64,000 nucleotides of DNA, from the NCBI RefSeq assembly GCF_001895085.1, contig NZ_BDFD01000011.1, forward strand, positions 18,252 to 82,251. The letters run 5' to 3'. The position numbers and the translations under genes were made by a program. A model generated the notes under the pieces. It saw nothing but the letters and a program-made list of their open reading frames with translations. It was not told where the DNA came from and ran no database searches. Shown one piece after another: positions 11,149 through 19,788 of this stretch; the stretch's first letter is position 1; each line of letters begins with the position of its first letter. The DNA comes from Mariprofundus micogutta (GTDB taxonomy: Bacteria; Pseudomonadota; Zetaproteobacteria; Mariprofundales; Mariprofundaceae).

Positions 11149-11382
11149 ATGCCTCCAAAACCAGAAGACATTGCCGACATGGTACGCCAGCATATTCCTG
11201 ATGCACAAGTACAGGTACATCTGTATTCCGGTGACGACCATTTTGAAATGAATGTTGTTTCAGCAAGTTTTGCAGGCAAATCACGTATTGCCCAGCATCA
11301 GATGGTCTATGCCGCGCTGGGTGAACATATGAAACAGGCCATTCACGCTCTGGCGTTGAAGACCTCGATTCCCAAGGAGTAA
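11149..11382 (+). CDS. BolA family protein (IbaG/YrbA-like)
   Basis: This 77-residue protein has the BolA fold pattern: an N-terminal helix, the DDHFEMNVVSASFAGKSRIAQ core and the conserved HQMVYAALG helix. BolA proteins bind monothiol glutaredoxins through a shared [2Fe-2S] cluster, and the CGFS glutaredoxin gene begins three bases after this stop, supporting that role. A GGAAG precedes the ATG. It starts 38 bases after the tRNA and may share its transcript. Confidence 0.92.
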   Translation: MPPKPEDIADMVRQHIPDAQVQVHLYSGDDHFEMNVVSASFAGKSRIAQHQMVYAALGEHMKQAIHALALKTSIPKE

Positions 11383-11385
11383 ACA

Positions 11386-11712
11386 ATGAGTGATCCCGTA
11401 CAAGAGCAGATTGATCAGGTCGTAAAAAACAATGACGTTGTCCTGTTTATGAAAGGCACGCCCGATTTCCCTCAGTGTGGCTTCTCCCAGCGCGTAGCAG
11501 GTATCCTTTCAGGCTATGGTGTTCCATTTGCAGCGGTGAATGTACTGCTCAGTGAAGAAGTGCGCCAGGGTATCAAGACTTACGCTGACTGGCCCACCAT
11601 CCCGCAGTTATATATCAAAGCTGATTTCGTTGGTGGCTGTGATATCGTGACGGAAATGCATGAAAATGGTGAGCTGGAAGAATTGCTGGCTCCACTGAAA
11701 AAAGAAGCGTAA
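11386..11712 (+). CDS. grxD: monothiol glutaredoxin, Grx4 family
   Basis: The 108-residue protein carries the diagnostic CGFS active site (Cys31) in PDFPQCGFS, plus KGTP, the WPTIPQLYI cis-proline region and the GGCDIV glutathione-binding motif. Such proteins carry and transfer [2Fe-2S] clusters rather than reduce disulfides. AAGGAG overlaps the bolA stop with a six-base spacing to this ATG, so the two genes are translated from one message. Confidence 0.95.
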   Translation: MSDPVQEQIDQVVKNNDVVLFMKGTPDFPQCGFSQRVAGILSGYGVPFAAVNVLLSEEVRQGIKTYADWPTIPQLYIKADFVGGCDIVTEMHENGELEELLAPLKKEA

Positions 11713-11789
11713 CCTCAGCCTTACGCTGCCTTCCATGCACTGCGTAGTGCTTGATTAACGGTGCTGATTTTGTTATAAAAAGGATGTTG

Positions 11790-11903
11790 ATGGTTATTAA
11801 GAACACTTCTCCCTCACCAGACTTCCGTGGATTCTACCCACAGCAGCAAGCGTACAATCCTAAAACCAGTTTTTATGCATACAAAGGCAATCTGAACGAC
11901 TGA
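11790..11903 (+). CDS. 37-residue ORF stop-start coupled to rpoN
   Basis: The ATG at 11790 follows an AAAAAGG (11777-11783) by six bases. It opens 37 codons (MVIKNTSPSPDFRGFYPQQQ, then 17 more residues rich in Tyr, Phe, Asn and Lys) and ends in a TGA whose last base is the first base of the rpoN ATG (TGATG). In-frame ATG and TTG codons at 11784 and 11787 are too close to the ribosome binding site. I do not recognise the peptide. It could be a genuine small protein or a leader that couples rpoN translation to upstream ribosomes. rpoN itself has no good Shine-Dalgarno of its own, which supports coupling. Confidence 0.6.
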   Translation: MVIKNTSPSPDFRGFYPQQQAYNPKTSFYAYKGNLND

Positions 11904-13300
11904 TGGAAACCAAACTTTCCCATAAGCTTGGCCAGCGACTGGCCTTGACGCCGCAATTGACCCAGAGCCTCAAGGTTCTGGCTATGAATTGTATGGAACT
12001 TGAGAATTATCTGGAAGAATCCATCGAATCCAATCCCATGCTGGAAATGGACCCTAATGCAGCTACTGCTGCAGAACCGGCACAACAGGAAAAGGCCATT
12101 GAGGTCTCAGAGCAGGAGCAGTGGAAAGAGCAGGGCGATGATCGCTGGGAAAGCATGTATGCACCCTCCACGCGTGATGACGACCGCTATATTGACCGCG
12201 AACAACTCTGGGCAGGTGAAGAAAACCTCAGCGACAGCCTGCATGATCAGATTGACCGCCAACCCATGTCAGATAATGAAAGAGAAGTCGCACATGCCCT
12301 GATCGACTCTCTCGATGATGACGGTTATTTTCGCAATGATCCCTCCGAGTTTGCCAAAGAACTTGAAGGCAATATTGAAACCGATGGTGAAACGGTAGAA
12401 CGCGTACTACTCAATGTTATCCATCAGCTTGACCCGACCGGTCTCGGAGCTCGGGATGTTACCGAATGCCTGCTGTTGCAGCTGGATGACACATGCGAAA
12501 TTGATCGCTGGGTCAAACGATTACTGCTGCATTTTGCCGATGCCCTGCTGGCTCATGATGAAGAGTTGGCAAAAAAGGTTGAATGTGATGTGGAAACGAT
12601 TGTACAGGCAAGAATCCGCATGCGCCGCCTGGACCCGTTCCCGGGCCATGGCCTGCGCGGAGACAATAACTACTTCATCCGACCTGAAATCGTCTTCCGC
12701 CGCAATAATGACAACAATATAGAAGTCGATATTCCCGGCACTGGCTGGCGAGGCATTAGTATCAATGAACGCTGGAAAGAGCACGAATGGAAGGGGAAAG
12801 ACAAAGAGTTTATGACGCAGGCCATGAAAGAGGCTAAGTGGCTCTTGCATGCACTGGATCAGCGTAGTGAAACACTGATGAAAGTCGCCATGTGTCTGGC
12901 CCAGCGTCAACGCACGTTTCTTGAGTATGGTGTATTGGGCCTGAAACCTCTGACCCTGCAAGATGTGGCAGAAGAGGTCGGCCTGCATGAATCCACCATC
13001 TCGAGAGTCACCAACGGAAAATATGCCGACACACCAATCGGCATGATTGAGCTCAGACGCTTCTTTTCTGCTGGCCTACCGACACGTGGTGGAGGTACGA
13101 TATCGGTCTATCGTGTACAACAACGTGTGAAAGCATTGATTGAATCCGAACCTGTAGGACGCCCTATTTCGGATCAGGCCATTGCCGACCGATTACAGGC
13201 AGAAGGTATTGAAATCGCACGCAGAACTGTAGCGAAATATCGAGAACAGTTAGGGCTGCCCCCAAGCAGCCAACGGCGGCGTGGTACAAAAACACGTTAG
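11903..13300 (+). CDS. rpoN: RNA polymerase sigma-54 factor
   Basis: The 465-residue protein begins with the Gln/Leu-rich activator-responsive region I (LTPQLTQSLKVLAMNCMELE), followed by an acidic stretch, the core-binding region, a helix-turn-helix (VAEEVGLHESTISRVTNGKY) and the RpoN box ARRTVAKYRE near the C-terminus. It directs transcription from -24/-12 promoters and needs AAA+ activators such as the NtrC encoded at 35.7 kb. It is slightly shorter than the usual 475-500. hpf and ptsN follow as in many proteobacteria, but lptB, its usual upstream neighbour, is replaced by bolA, grxD and a small ORF. Confidence 0.97.
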   Translation: METKLSHKLGQRLALTPQLTQSLKVLAMNCMELENYLEESIESNPMLEMDPNAATAAEPAQQEKAIEVSEQEQWKEQGDDRWESMYAPSTRDDDRYIDREQLWAGEENLSDSLHDQIDRQPMSDNEREVAHALIDSLDDDGYFRNDPSEFAKELEGNIETDGETVERVLLNVIHQLDPTGLGARDVTECLLLQLDDTCEIDRWVKRLLLHFADALLAHDEELAKKVECDVETIVQARIRMRRLDPFPGHGLRGDNNYFIRPEIVFRRNNDNNIEVDIPGTGWRGISINERWKEHEWKGKDKEFMTQAMKEAKWLLHALDQRSETLMKVAMCLAQRQRTFLEYGVLGLKPLTLQDVAEEVGLHESTISRVTNGKYADTPIGMIELRRFFSAGLPTRGGGTISVYRVQQRVKALIESEPVGRPISDQAIADRLQAEGIEIARRTVAKYREQLGLPPSSQRRRGTKTR

Positions 13301-13302
13301 CC

Positions 13303-13322
13303 CTGATATGTATACATATCAG
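13303..13322. repeat. perfect 20-bp palindrome between rpoN and hpf
   Basis: The sequence CTGATATGTATACATATCAG is its own reverse complement, starts two bases after the rpoN stop and has no T-run, so it is not a terminator. A weaker hairpin (GGAAAG...CTTTCC, 13325-13343) follows. It could be an operator for a dimeric regulator or an mRNA processing or stability element within the rpoN-hpf message. Confidence 0.5.
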
Positions 13323-13400
13323 AAAGGAAAGAAAACATCTTTCCAAATGTAACCAGTCACAGCAAGGCTGTTACAATAAAACAAAAGCGGAGGTAACAAC

Positions 13401-13958
13401 ATGCAAGTATCCATCACCGGACGTCATGTAGATCTCACAGAGCCGCTGAAGGCTTATGTGGATGACAAACTGCAACACCTGAAACACTCATTCGACCACG
13501 TCGTAGACGTGCATGTTGTGCTTTCGGTGGAGAAGTTTCGTCAACGCTGTGAAGTCAACATGCAAGCCAGTGGCATCAACATTCACGGCAGTCACGAGAC
13601 TGAAGATATGTATGCCTCAATTGATGGAGTCGTAGATAAACTCAACCGTCAGCTTAAACGCTATCGGGCAAAACTTCGTCGTCATCGTGGTGACCCGGTA
13701 GGCCGTGAAATCAAGGTTTCACACAAAGTTCTGGATATGGCCAATGACAAAGATGAGCTGACTGAAGATCACCAGCCTGAAACGTTGCGCCATGAACAGA
13801 TCGATGCCAAACCGATGAGTGTGGATGAAGCAGTGATGCAGCTGGAGCTGGGCAGCCGCGATGTGCTGTTTTTCACCAACGGGCAGACCGAACAGCTTAA
13901 TGCAGTCTATCGTCGACCTGACGGCGCACTAAGCTGGATTGAACCCGAAGCAGCCTGA
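13401..13958 (+). CDS. hpf: ribosome hibernation promoting factor, long form
   Basis: The N-terminal 100 residues match the HPF/YfiA domain (MQVSITGRHVDLTEPLKAYV; the basic LKRYRAKLRRHR helix). A linker leads to a C-terminal domain (about 125-185, KPMSVDEAVMQLELGSRDVLFF) found in long HPF proteins that dimerise 70S ribosomes into 100S particles. At 185 residues it is the long form. A GCGGAGG precedes the ATG. Position after rpoN and before ptsN is the conserved arrangement. Confidence 0.95.
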   Translation: MQVSITGRHVDLTEPLKAYVDDKLQHLKHSFDHVVDVHVVLSVEKFRQRCEVNMQASGINIHGSHETEDMYASIDGVVDKLNRQLKRYRAKLRRHRGDPVGREIKVSHKVLDMANDKDELTEDHQPETLRHEQIDAKPMSVDEAVMQLELGSRDVLFFTNGQTEQLNAVYRRPDGALSWIEPEAA

Positions 13959-13966
13959 TCACAACT

Positions 13967-14407
13967 ATGCGCTTGCTAACGCCTGAACATGTCATCCTCG
14001 ATTGTGGAGCCAACAGTAAACGAGCTCTGATTACCGAGGTTGCCAATATATTAACCTCCATCGACCCCGACCGGGTAATGGAGGTCGTCATGGCGCGTGA
14101 GCAACTGGGAAGCACAGGAATCGGCCATGGGATAGCTATACCCCATGGCCGCATGCCTGACCTGCAGACCCCCATGATTGCCATTGGACGCCATATCGAG
14201 GGGATCAACTTCGATTCAATTGATGGCGAACCTGTGCATATTGTCGTGTTACTGCTGGTACCAGATTCGGATGACCGTCAACACCTGGAGCTGTTGGCAC
14301 AGTTGGCCCGAACCCTGCAGCAAAGCAGTGTACGGGAAGCCATTCTTCATGCCCGAAGCACGCAGGATATTGCGGATATATTTTCCGAACTGGTGAAAAA
14401 AGAATAA
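13967..14407 (+). CDS. ptsN: PTS IIA-like nitrogen regulatory protein (EIIA-Ntr)
   Basis: The 146-residue protein has the EIIA fructose/Ntr family phospho-site His60 in GIGHGIAIPHGR and the usual LVPDSDDRQHLELLAQLAR region. It is phosphorylated by the HPr/EI relay encoded four to six genes downstream and acts on potassium and nitrogen regulation rather than sugar uptake. It lies eight bases after hpf, and its TAA overlaps the hprK ATG by one base. Confidence 0.95.
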   Translation: MRLLTPEHVILDCGANSKRALITEVANILTSIDPDRVMEVVMAREQLGSTGIGHGIAIPHGRMPDLQTPMIAIGRHIEGINFDSIDGEPVHIVVLLLVPDSDDRQHLELLAQLARTLQQSSVREAILHARSTQDIADIFSELVKKE

Positions 14408-15360
14408 TGACCCTGGCCCGCCGTATCACAATCCGTGAACTGCTGGCCGCACAGGGCGAAGCTGCCAAGATGCGCCTTCTGGCCGGAGAAGCCGGTCTTG
14501 ATCGTTATATTGACCATCCACGCATGCAGAAACCCTCCCTGGCATTCGCCGGATTTATTGAACATTTGAGTGATTACCGACTTCAGGTGATCGGTCAGAC
14601 CGAATTACATTATCTGGCTACCCGCAGCCTTCAGGAACAGCAAACTGCTGTTGATGCCGTATTTGATTTGCGTCTGGCTGGCGTCGTCATTACCCGCAAT
14701 CAAACACCTCCCGACATTATACTCAATGCCGCAAAACGCACCGACACTCCATTGATAGTGTCTGATGATCCATCTTCAACATTCATGACTAACATGATGC
14801 TCTTTCTCTCCCAGCACCTGGCACCAGTGGTCTATCAGCATGGCGTTTACATGGATATTTTTGGCCTGGGTGTGTTGATTACAGGTGCCAGCGGCATTGG
14901 TAAAAGTGAAATCGGGCTGGAGCTGATTTCCCGTGGCCACCGCCTCATTGCTGATGATATGGTGGAGTTTTCACGAAAAAACCCGACTACCATAGTAGGC
15001 AAAAGCCCGGACACACTACGTTACCACATGGAAATTCGTGGCATTGGTATTCTGAATATCCGCGACCTCTATGGCGCTGCAGCCATCACTGATACCAAAC
15101 GATTAAGCCTCGTGGTTGAGCTTGTACCCTGGGACCAGGTGGCTGCAGAAGACAGAGTCCTCGGCGAAGACAGTGATACTGAAATTCTTGAAGTCAGCAT
15201 TCCCCGCATTGCCATTCCCATTCGAACCGGCCGCTCTCTTGCAGTGTTGGTCGAAGTTGCAACTCGTAATCAACTGCTGAAACAACGTGGCATCGACAGC
15301 GGTGATGACTTCGTGCGATCTCTGCAACACAAGATTGACGAAGGCGGCCAGGAGCTATGA
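14407..15360 (+). CDS. hprK: HPr kinase/phosphorylase
   Basis: The 317-residue protein has the Walker A motif GASGIGKS (160-167) and the HprK signature region (MEIRGIGILNIRDLYGAAA). It phosphorylates and dephosphorylates a seryl residue of HPr. The HPr encoded nearby retains Ser46 in the right context (CKSIMGIM), so the target site exists. Its end overlaps the rapZ start (ATGA). Confidence 0.95.
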   Translation: MTLARRITIRELLAAQGEAAKMRLLAGEAGLDRYIDHPRMQKPSLAFAGFIEHLSDYRLQVIGQTELHYLATRSLQEQQTAVDAVFDLRLAGVVITRNQTPPDIILNAAKRTDTPLIVSDDPSSTFMTNMMLFLSQHLAPVVYQHGVYMDIFGLGVLITGASGIGKSEIGLELISRGHRLIADDMVEFSRKNPTTIVGKSPDTLRYHMEIRGIGILNIRDLYGAAAITDTKRLSLVVELVPWDQVAAEDRVLGEDSDTEILEVSIPRIAIPIRTGRSLAVLVEVATRNQLLKQRGIDSGDDFVRSLQHKIDEGGQEL

Positions 15361-16238
15361 TACTAATCAGTGGTCTCTCCGGTGCCGGAAAAAGTACCGT
15401 ATTGCATGCTCTGGAAGATGCAGGTTTTTTCTGCACCGACAATCTTCCTCTGGAGCTATTATCTGACTGGTCCAACAGTATGTTGGCACGCAAACAACCT
15501 GCAGCCGTCTGCCTGGATTCACGTAGTGGTTTCACAGCCAAAGCTATTCGCGCCGCCATCAAGGACATTCCAAGCCATGACCAGTGGCAATTGCTGTTTG
15601 TCGAAGCAGAGGATGAGGTTTTAAGGCGGCGCTTCTCCACAGTTAAACGCCGCCACCCGTTTCCGGCAGGCTCCGACCTGATGGAATCCATCAGGCTTGA
15701 ACGGGAGAGTCTGCTGGCAATCCGGAACATGGCAGACCTGGTTCTCGACAGCAGTCACCTCACACCTTACGAACTAGCAGAAAAGGTCGACATTTTCTGC
15801 CTGAAACCCGGCAAAAAGAAACGACAGATGATCTGCAACATCATCTCTTTCAGTTATAAAAACGGTCTGCCTGCTAATGCCGATATCGTCTTTGATATGC
15901 GTTTTCTTCCCAACCCGCATTACCAGCCGGAGCTGGCACCTCTGACAGGATGTGATCAGGGCGTGATCTCCTTTCTTGAGAGTTACGAAGATGTCAAAGA
16001 GGCAGCATTACATATCCAGCGCTGGCTGGCATTCACATGGCCGCTGGTTCGCAAAGAACGCAAGCAATACCTAACCATTGCCATGGGCTGCAGCGGTGGA
16101 CGCCACCGCTCAGTGTATATGGCCGAACTGATCTCGGGATGGCTGAACAGTCAGGGCTGGGCCGAACCTACCGTACAGCATCGTGAACTGGGCATCAGTC
16201 ACAGCAGCATAATAGATGTAAGCCCGGAGGCAAAATAA
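15357..16238 (+). CDS. rapZ: RapZ family nucleotide-binding protein (YvcJ/YhbJ)
   Basis: The 293-residue protein begins MILISGLSGAGKSTVLHALE with a P-loop at residues 6-13, the FFCTDNLPLELL signature and the C-terminal TIAMGCSGGRHRSVYMAE block. In Escherichia coli RapZ is an adaptor for GlmZ sRNA decay; in other bacteria the role is less clear and the ptsN-hprK-rapZ neighbourhood suggests PTS-linked control. CAGGAG precedes the ATG, which overlaps the hprK stop. Confidence 0.95.
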   Translation: MILISGLSGAGKSTVLHALEDAGFFCTDNLPLELLSDWSNSMLARKQPAAVCLDSRSGFTAKAIRAAIKDIPSHDQWQLLFVEAEDEVLRRRFSTVKRRHPFPAGSDLMESIRLERESLLAIRNMADLVLDSSHLTPYELAEKVDIFCLKPGKKKRQMICNIISFSYKNGLPANADIVFDMRFLPNPHYQPELAPLTGCDQGVISFLESYEDVKEAALHIQRWLAFTWPLVRKERKQYLTIAMGCSGGRHRSVYMAELISGWLNSQGWAEPTVQHRELGISHSSIIDVSPEAK

Positions 16239-16240
16239 GC

Positions 16241-16681
16241 ATGATCGGTATTGTCCTGATTGGCCATGAACGCATTGCCAGTGAAATGCTGGCAGCCATG
16301 GAACATATTGTGGGAAAACAGCCACTGATCGAAGTACTCGATGTTCTGGATTCGCAAACTCCCGATGAACTGACCCGCTCTATGCAGGCAAAAATACGTG
16401 CCTGTGACATCGGCAAAGGCGTACTTCTGCTGGCCGATATGTTTGGCGGAACCCCATGCAATATTGCCATGGGCTGCTTGCAAGCCGGTCATGTTGAAGT
16501 GGTATCCGGCTTTAACCTGCCGCTGTTGATCAAAGCCGCAACACTGCGGGACAAACAGAAGAATCTTGCGAAGCTGGCCGAACAGGTCGTTGAGTCAGGT
16601 CGGCTGTATATGCGCATTGCTCCGCATCTTCACAATACCGGACAATCAGACAAGAAGAGTACTGAGGGGGGGCGGCGATGA
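16241..16681 (+). CDS. PTS EIIA component, mannose (EIIA-Man) family
   Basis: The 146-residue protein has the IIA-Man phospho-site His9 (IVLIGHERIA) and the DMFGGTPCNIAMG motif. It can accept phosphate from HPr. No EIIB, EIIC or EIID gene lies nearby, so it probably works as a regulatory phospho-acceptor and not in sugar transport, as proposed for similar proteins in alphaproteobacteria. It starts two bases after rapZ and overlaps the HPr gene (ATGA). Confidence 0.9.
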   Translation: MIGIVLIGHERIASEMLAAMEHIVGKQPLIEVLDVLDSQTPDELTRSMQAKIRACDIGKGVLLLADMFGGTPCNIAMGCLQAGHVEVVSGFNLPLLIKAATLRDKQKNLAKLAEQVVESGRLYMRIAPHLHNTGQSDKKSTEGGRR

Positions 16682-16947
16682 CTGAACGCTTCATCAGAAT
16701 CCAGAACAAGCTGGGACTGCATGCCCGGGCTTCGGCTAAACTGGCAACTGAAGCCAGTCGCTTTGAGAGCAATATTAAACTCGCCAAAGATGACATCGAA
16801 GTGAATTGTAAAAGCATCATGGGCATTATGATGCTCGCTGCATGCAAAGGAACAGAGCTGAAACTCATTGCAGACGGTGTCGATGCCGATTCTGCGCTCG
16901 ATGCTCTGGAGACATTGGTCAACAACCACTTTGGAGAAGGCGGGTGA
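16678..16947 (+). CDS. ptsH: phosphocarrier protein HPr (NPr-like)
   Basis: The 89-residue protein has the EI-dependent phosphorylation site His15 (NKLGLHARAS) and the HPr kinase site Ser46 (CKSIMGIMML). Both residues are needed for dual control by EI and HprK. Ends with the usual HFGEG. The gene overlaps its neighbours on both sides, which indicates tight coupling. Confidence 0.95.
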   Translation: MTERFIRIQNKLGLHARASAKLATEASRFESNIKLAKDDIEVNCKSIMGIMMLAACKGTELKLIADGVDADSALDALETLVNNHFGEGG

Positions 16948-18641
16948 GTCCAAAGCGATTTGGACAGCTACCGGAAAACCGTCGCGACGGTAAGGGGGTT
17001 GCATCCAGTTCCGGCATTGTTATCGGCCGGGTTCAAAAACTATTGCACGGGCGCCAGCCAATCCCTGAAAAGTATCTCAAACCTGAGCAGCTTGAAGCTG
17101 AAGTAGACCGGTTGCTGCAGGCAATCACCGCCGCAAAAAAAGAGATCGATGAAGAGCGCCAACATTTAAGCAATATCGGCACACGTGATCCAATGCTGAT
17201 TCTAGATGTGCATTGTATGCTGATTGCAGACCCCGAACTGTTGAAATCCGCCAGCCAACGTATCCGAAATGAGTGTATCAATGCTGAATGGGCACTGAGA
17301 CAGGAAATGGACGTCATTCAAACGGTGTTTGAACAGATGAAGGATGAATATCTGCGCAATCGCAAAGACGATGTTGAACAGGCTGGCCGACGCATACTGA
17401 GTCACCTTTTGGGGCAATCAAAACCAGAACAGGGACTGCAGGAACAGAGTGCAGATAAAGAGCCTGTAATATATGTCGGGGATGATTTTTCAGTTTCCGA
17501 TATTGTGCATATGTGGCGCCATGGTGTTGCTGCCGTAGTAACGGAGCAGGGTGGCGTTGACGCACACAACATCATCGTTGCCCGCGGCATCGGCCTTCCG
17601 GCACTGGTCGGTGCTACCGGCATTCTTAATGACATCCATGATGGTGAGATACTGATTCTCGATGCAGAACAGGGGCTCTGGGTACTCAATCCAAGTGAGA
17701 TTGAGCAGAAGGCCTACCGCAAATTTATGGAGGCTATTCTGGTCAGCAAACGCGGACTGGAAGCCTTTGCCTGCAAACCTTCACTCAGCAAAGATGGCCG
17801 TGAATTAAAGCTGATGGCGAATATCGAATTTCCGGAAGAACTTGATGTGGCTGAATCGATTGGTATTGACGGGATCGGCCTCTATCGCAGCGAATTCCTG
17901 TTCATCAATGAAACAACCATGCCTGATGAAACATTCCAGTTTGAACAGTATGTGATGCTTGTCCGTCGCATGCAGGGGAAACCTGTCACCATGCGTCTGC
18001 TTGATGTCGGTGGTGATCGCCCCTGGCTCTATCGTGATCTGGCCGGTGCCGACTACTCCGGTGCCAATCCAGCCATGGGTCTGCGTGGTATTCGTTTAAT
18101 GCTGAGAAACCCTGAACCGTTGAAAGTCCAGTTGCGTGCCATGATCAGGGCAGCGCAGGAAGGTCCGGTAAACATTCTCGTGCCAATGATCAGCTGCCGC
18201 GAAGAGATGGAACAGGTCAGAGAACTGGCAGATCAGTGTCGAAATCAGCTCGGCATAACCGAATTGCCTCCGATTGGCGCCATGATCGAAGTACCTGCAG
18301 CAGCCCTGATCGCGGAAGACCTCGGCAAAGTTTCCGACTTCTTCTCCATCGGCACCAATGATCTGATGCAATATACACTGGCTTCGGATCGTAGCGATGA
18401 CGAGATGGCCGGCCTGTATCAATCTGGTCATGCCGCTATTTTGCAGCTGATTCTTCTGGCGGCATCAGCTGCAAAAAAACATGGCATCCCGATATCAGTC
18501 TGTGGTGAACTGGCTGCCGATCCGGAATGGACTGCCACATTTCTGAATCTGGACATGCAATACCTCTCCATGAGCGCGAGTAATATACTCACTATTCGAC
18601 GATACCTTAGCCGCCAGACCTATCTGCCACTGATTTCTTAA
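16944..18641 (+). CDS. ptsI: phosphoenolpyruvate-protein phosphotransferase (PTS enzyme I)
   Basis: A GTG at 16944, overlapping the HPr stop and preceded by GGAGAAGG, starts a 565-residue protein, the size of plain EI without a GAF domain. It has the phospho-histidine His208 in [21 protein letters not shown] (phospho-His swivel domain) and the PEP-binding TIM barrel with [11 protein letters not shown] and [16 protein letters not shown]. The usual GGRTSHTAI context around the His is changed to GGVDAHNII, an unusual but conservative change. It supplies phosphate from PEP to HPr, then to PtsN and the EIIA-Man-like protein. An upstream extension in the same frame is the shadow of HPr. Confidence 0.94.
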   Translation: MSPKRFGQLPENRRDGKGVASSSGIVIGRVQKLLHGRQPIPEKYLKPEQLEAEVDRLLQAITAAKKEIDEERQHLSNIGTRDPMLILDVHCMLIADPELLKSASQRIRNECINAEWALRQEMDVIQTVFEQMKDEYLRNRKDDVEQAGRRILSHLLGQSKPEQGLQEQSADKEPVIYVGDDFSVSDIVHMWRHGVAAVVTEQGGVDAHNIIVARGIGLPALVGATGILNDIHDGEILILDAEQGLWVLNPSEIEQKAYRKFMEAILVSKRGLEAFACKPSLSKDGRELKLMANIEFPEELDVAESIGIDGIGLYRSEFLFINETTMPDETFQFEQYVMLVRRMQGKPVTMRLLDVGGDRPWLYRDLAGADYSGANPAMGLRGIRLMLRNPEPLKVQLRAMIRAAQEGPVNILVPMISCREEMEQVRELADQCRNQLGITELPPIGAMIEVPAAALIAEDLGKVSDFFSIGTNDLMQYTLASDRSDDEMAGLYQSGHAAILQLILLAASAAKKHGIPISVCGELAADPEWTATFLNLDMQYLSMSASNILTIRRYLSRQTYLPLIS

Positions 18642-18709
18642 CGATACTGCGATTTTATCAGTACATTTTCCCCATAAACACAATCTGCTCTTTGCCGAAT
18701 TGGACAAAG

Positions 18710-18740
18710 CCGTTTACCCTTCGCGTCCCAAGGTTAACAG
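18710..18740. promoter_or_regulatory. possible BirA-like operator before bioB
   Basis: Half-sites CCGTTTACC (18710-18718) and GGTTAACAG (18732-18740) are inverted with 7 of 9 matches and resemble the halves of biotin operators. The 13-base spacer is shorter than the roughly 14-16 expected, so this is only suggestive. Confidence 0.25.
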
Positions 18741-18760
18741 AGTGTATAACAGGAGAACTT

Positions 18761-19747
18761 ATGCGATACGACTGGAGTGTAGATGAGATTGAGGCACTGT
18801 TTGAACTGCCATTTAATGATCTGATGTTCCGTGCTCAACAGGCCCATCGTGCCCATTTCGATGCCAATGAAGTGCAATTATCCACACTGTTATCGATTAA
18901 AACCGGCGGTTGCCCAGAAGACTGCAAATACTGCCCTCAGTCATCGCGTTATAACACTGATGTGGAATCTGAACTGCTGATGAAAAAAGAACAGGTCATC
19001 GCCGCCGCCAAAATCGCCAAAGAGAAGGGCGCATCTCGATTCTGTATCGGTGCAGCATGGCGTGAGCCCAAAGGACGTGCTTTTGAACTGGTCTGCGACA
19101 TGATTTCCGAAATCAAGGAGATGGACATGGAAGCCTGTGCCACCCTTGGTATGCTCAATGCTGATCAGGCTGCACACCTCAAAGAGGTCGGACTGGACTA
19201 CTACAATCACAACCTCGATTCCGATCCGGAATACTACAAAGAGATTATCTCTACCCGCACATATGATGAACGTCTCGACACCCTGAAACATGTACGTGCC
19301 AATGGCATGAGTGTCTGCTGTGGTGGTATTGTCGGCATGGGTGAAACACGGAGTCATCGTGCTGGGCTTGTAGCCCAGCTGGCTCGCATGAGCCCACACC
19401 CGGAATCAGTGCCAATCAATATGCTGGTGAAAGTGGAGGGCACACCTGTTGCAAATGATGCACAGTTTGCCGGTGATCTGGATAACTTTGAATTCATTCG
19501 CACCATTGCAGTCTCCCGCATCACGATGCCGGGCTCACATGTGCGACTTTCCGCCGGTCGTGAAGAGATGTCTGAAGAGATGCAGTCCCTCTGTTTCCTC
19601 GCCGGAGCCAACTCTATTTTCTATGGTGAGAAACTTCTGACGACCGGCAACCAGGATGCCGAGAATGATCAAAAACTGTTTGCCAAACTCGGACTGCGCC
19701 CGATGGAAAAACCTGTTCCTTCAAGCCGCCGCATGGTGAATGCTTGA
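18761..19747 (+). CDS. bioB: biotin synthase
   Basis: The ATG at 18761 with AGGAGA at 18751-18756 gives a 328-residue protein; an upstream ATG at 18692 adds 23 unrelated residues. The radical SAM cluster motif is [13 protein letters not shown] (Cys51, Cys55, Cys58), and the downstream [22 protein letters not shown] and SAGREEM segments are typical of BioB, which also carries a [2Fe-2S] cluster as sulfur donor. It converts dethiobiotin to biotin. No other bio genes are adjacent. It converges with sthA. Confidence 0.97.
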   Translation: MRYDWSVDEIEALFELPFNDLMFRAQQAHRAHFDANEVQLSTLLSIKTGGCPEDCKYCPQSSRYNTDVESELLMKKEQVIAAAKIAKEKGASRFCIGAAWREPKGRAFELVCDMISEIKEMDMEACATLGMLNADQAAHLKEVGLDYYNHNLDSDPEYYKEIISTRTYDERLDTLKHVRANGMSVCCGGIVGMGETRSHRAGLVAQLARMSPHPESVPINMLVKVEGTPVANDAQFAGDLDNFEFIRTIAVSRITMPGSHVRLSAGREEMSEEMQSLCFLAGANSIFYGEKLLTTGNQDAENDQKLFAKLGLRPMEKPVPSSRRMVNA

Positions 19748-19788
19748 ATCACCACTGAGGATGCATGAAAACATCGGGAGATAACTGA

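Noticed and set aside
18710..18740. Firm call of a BirA operator before bioB
   Set aside because: Half-sites match only 7 of 9 and the spacer is 13, so I kept it only as a low-confidence site.
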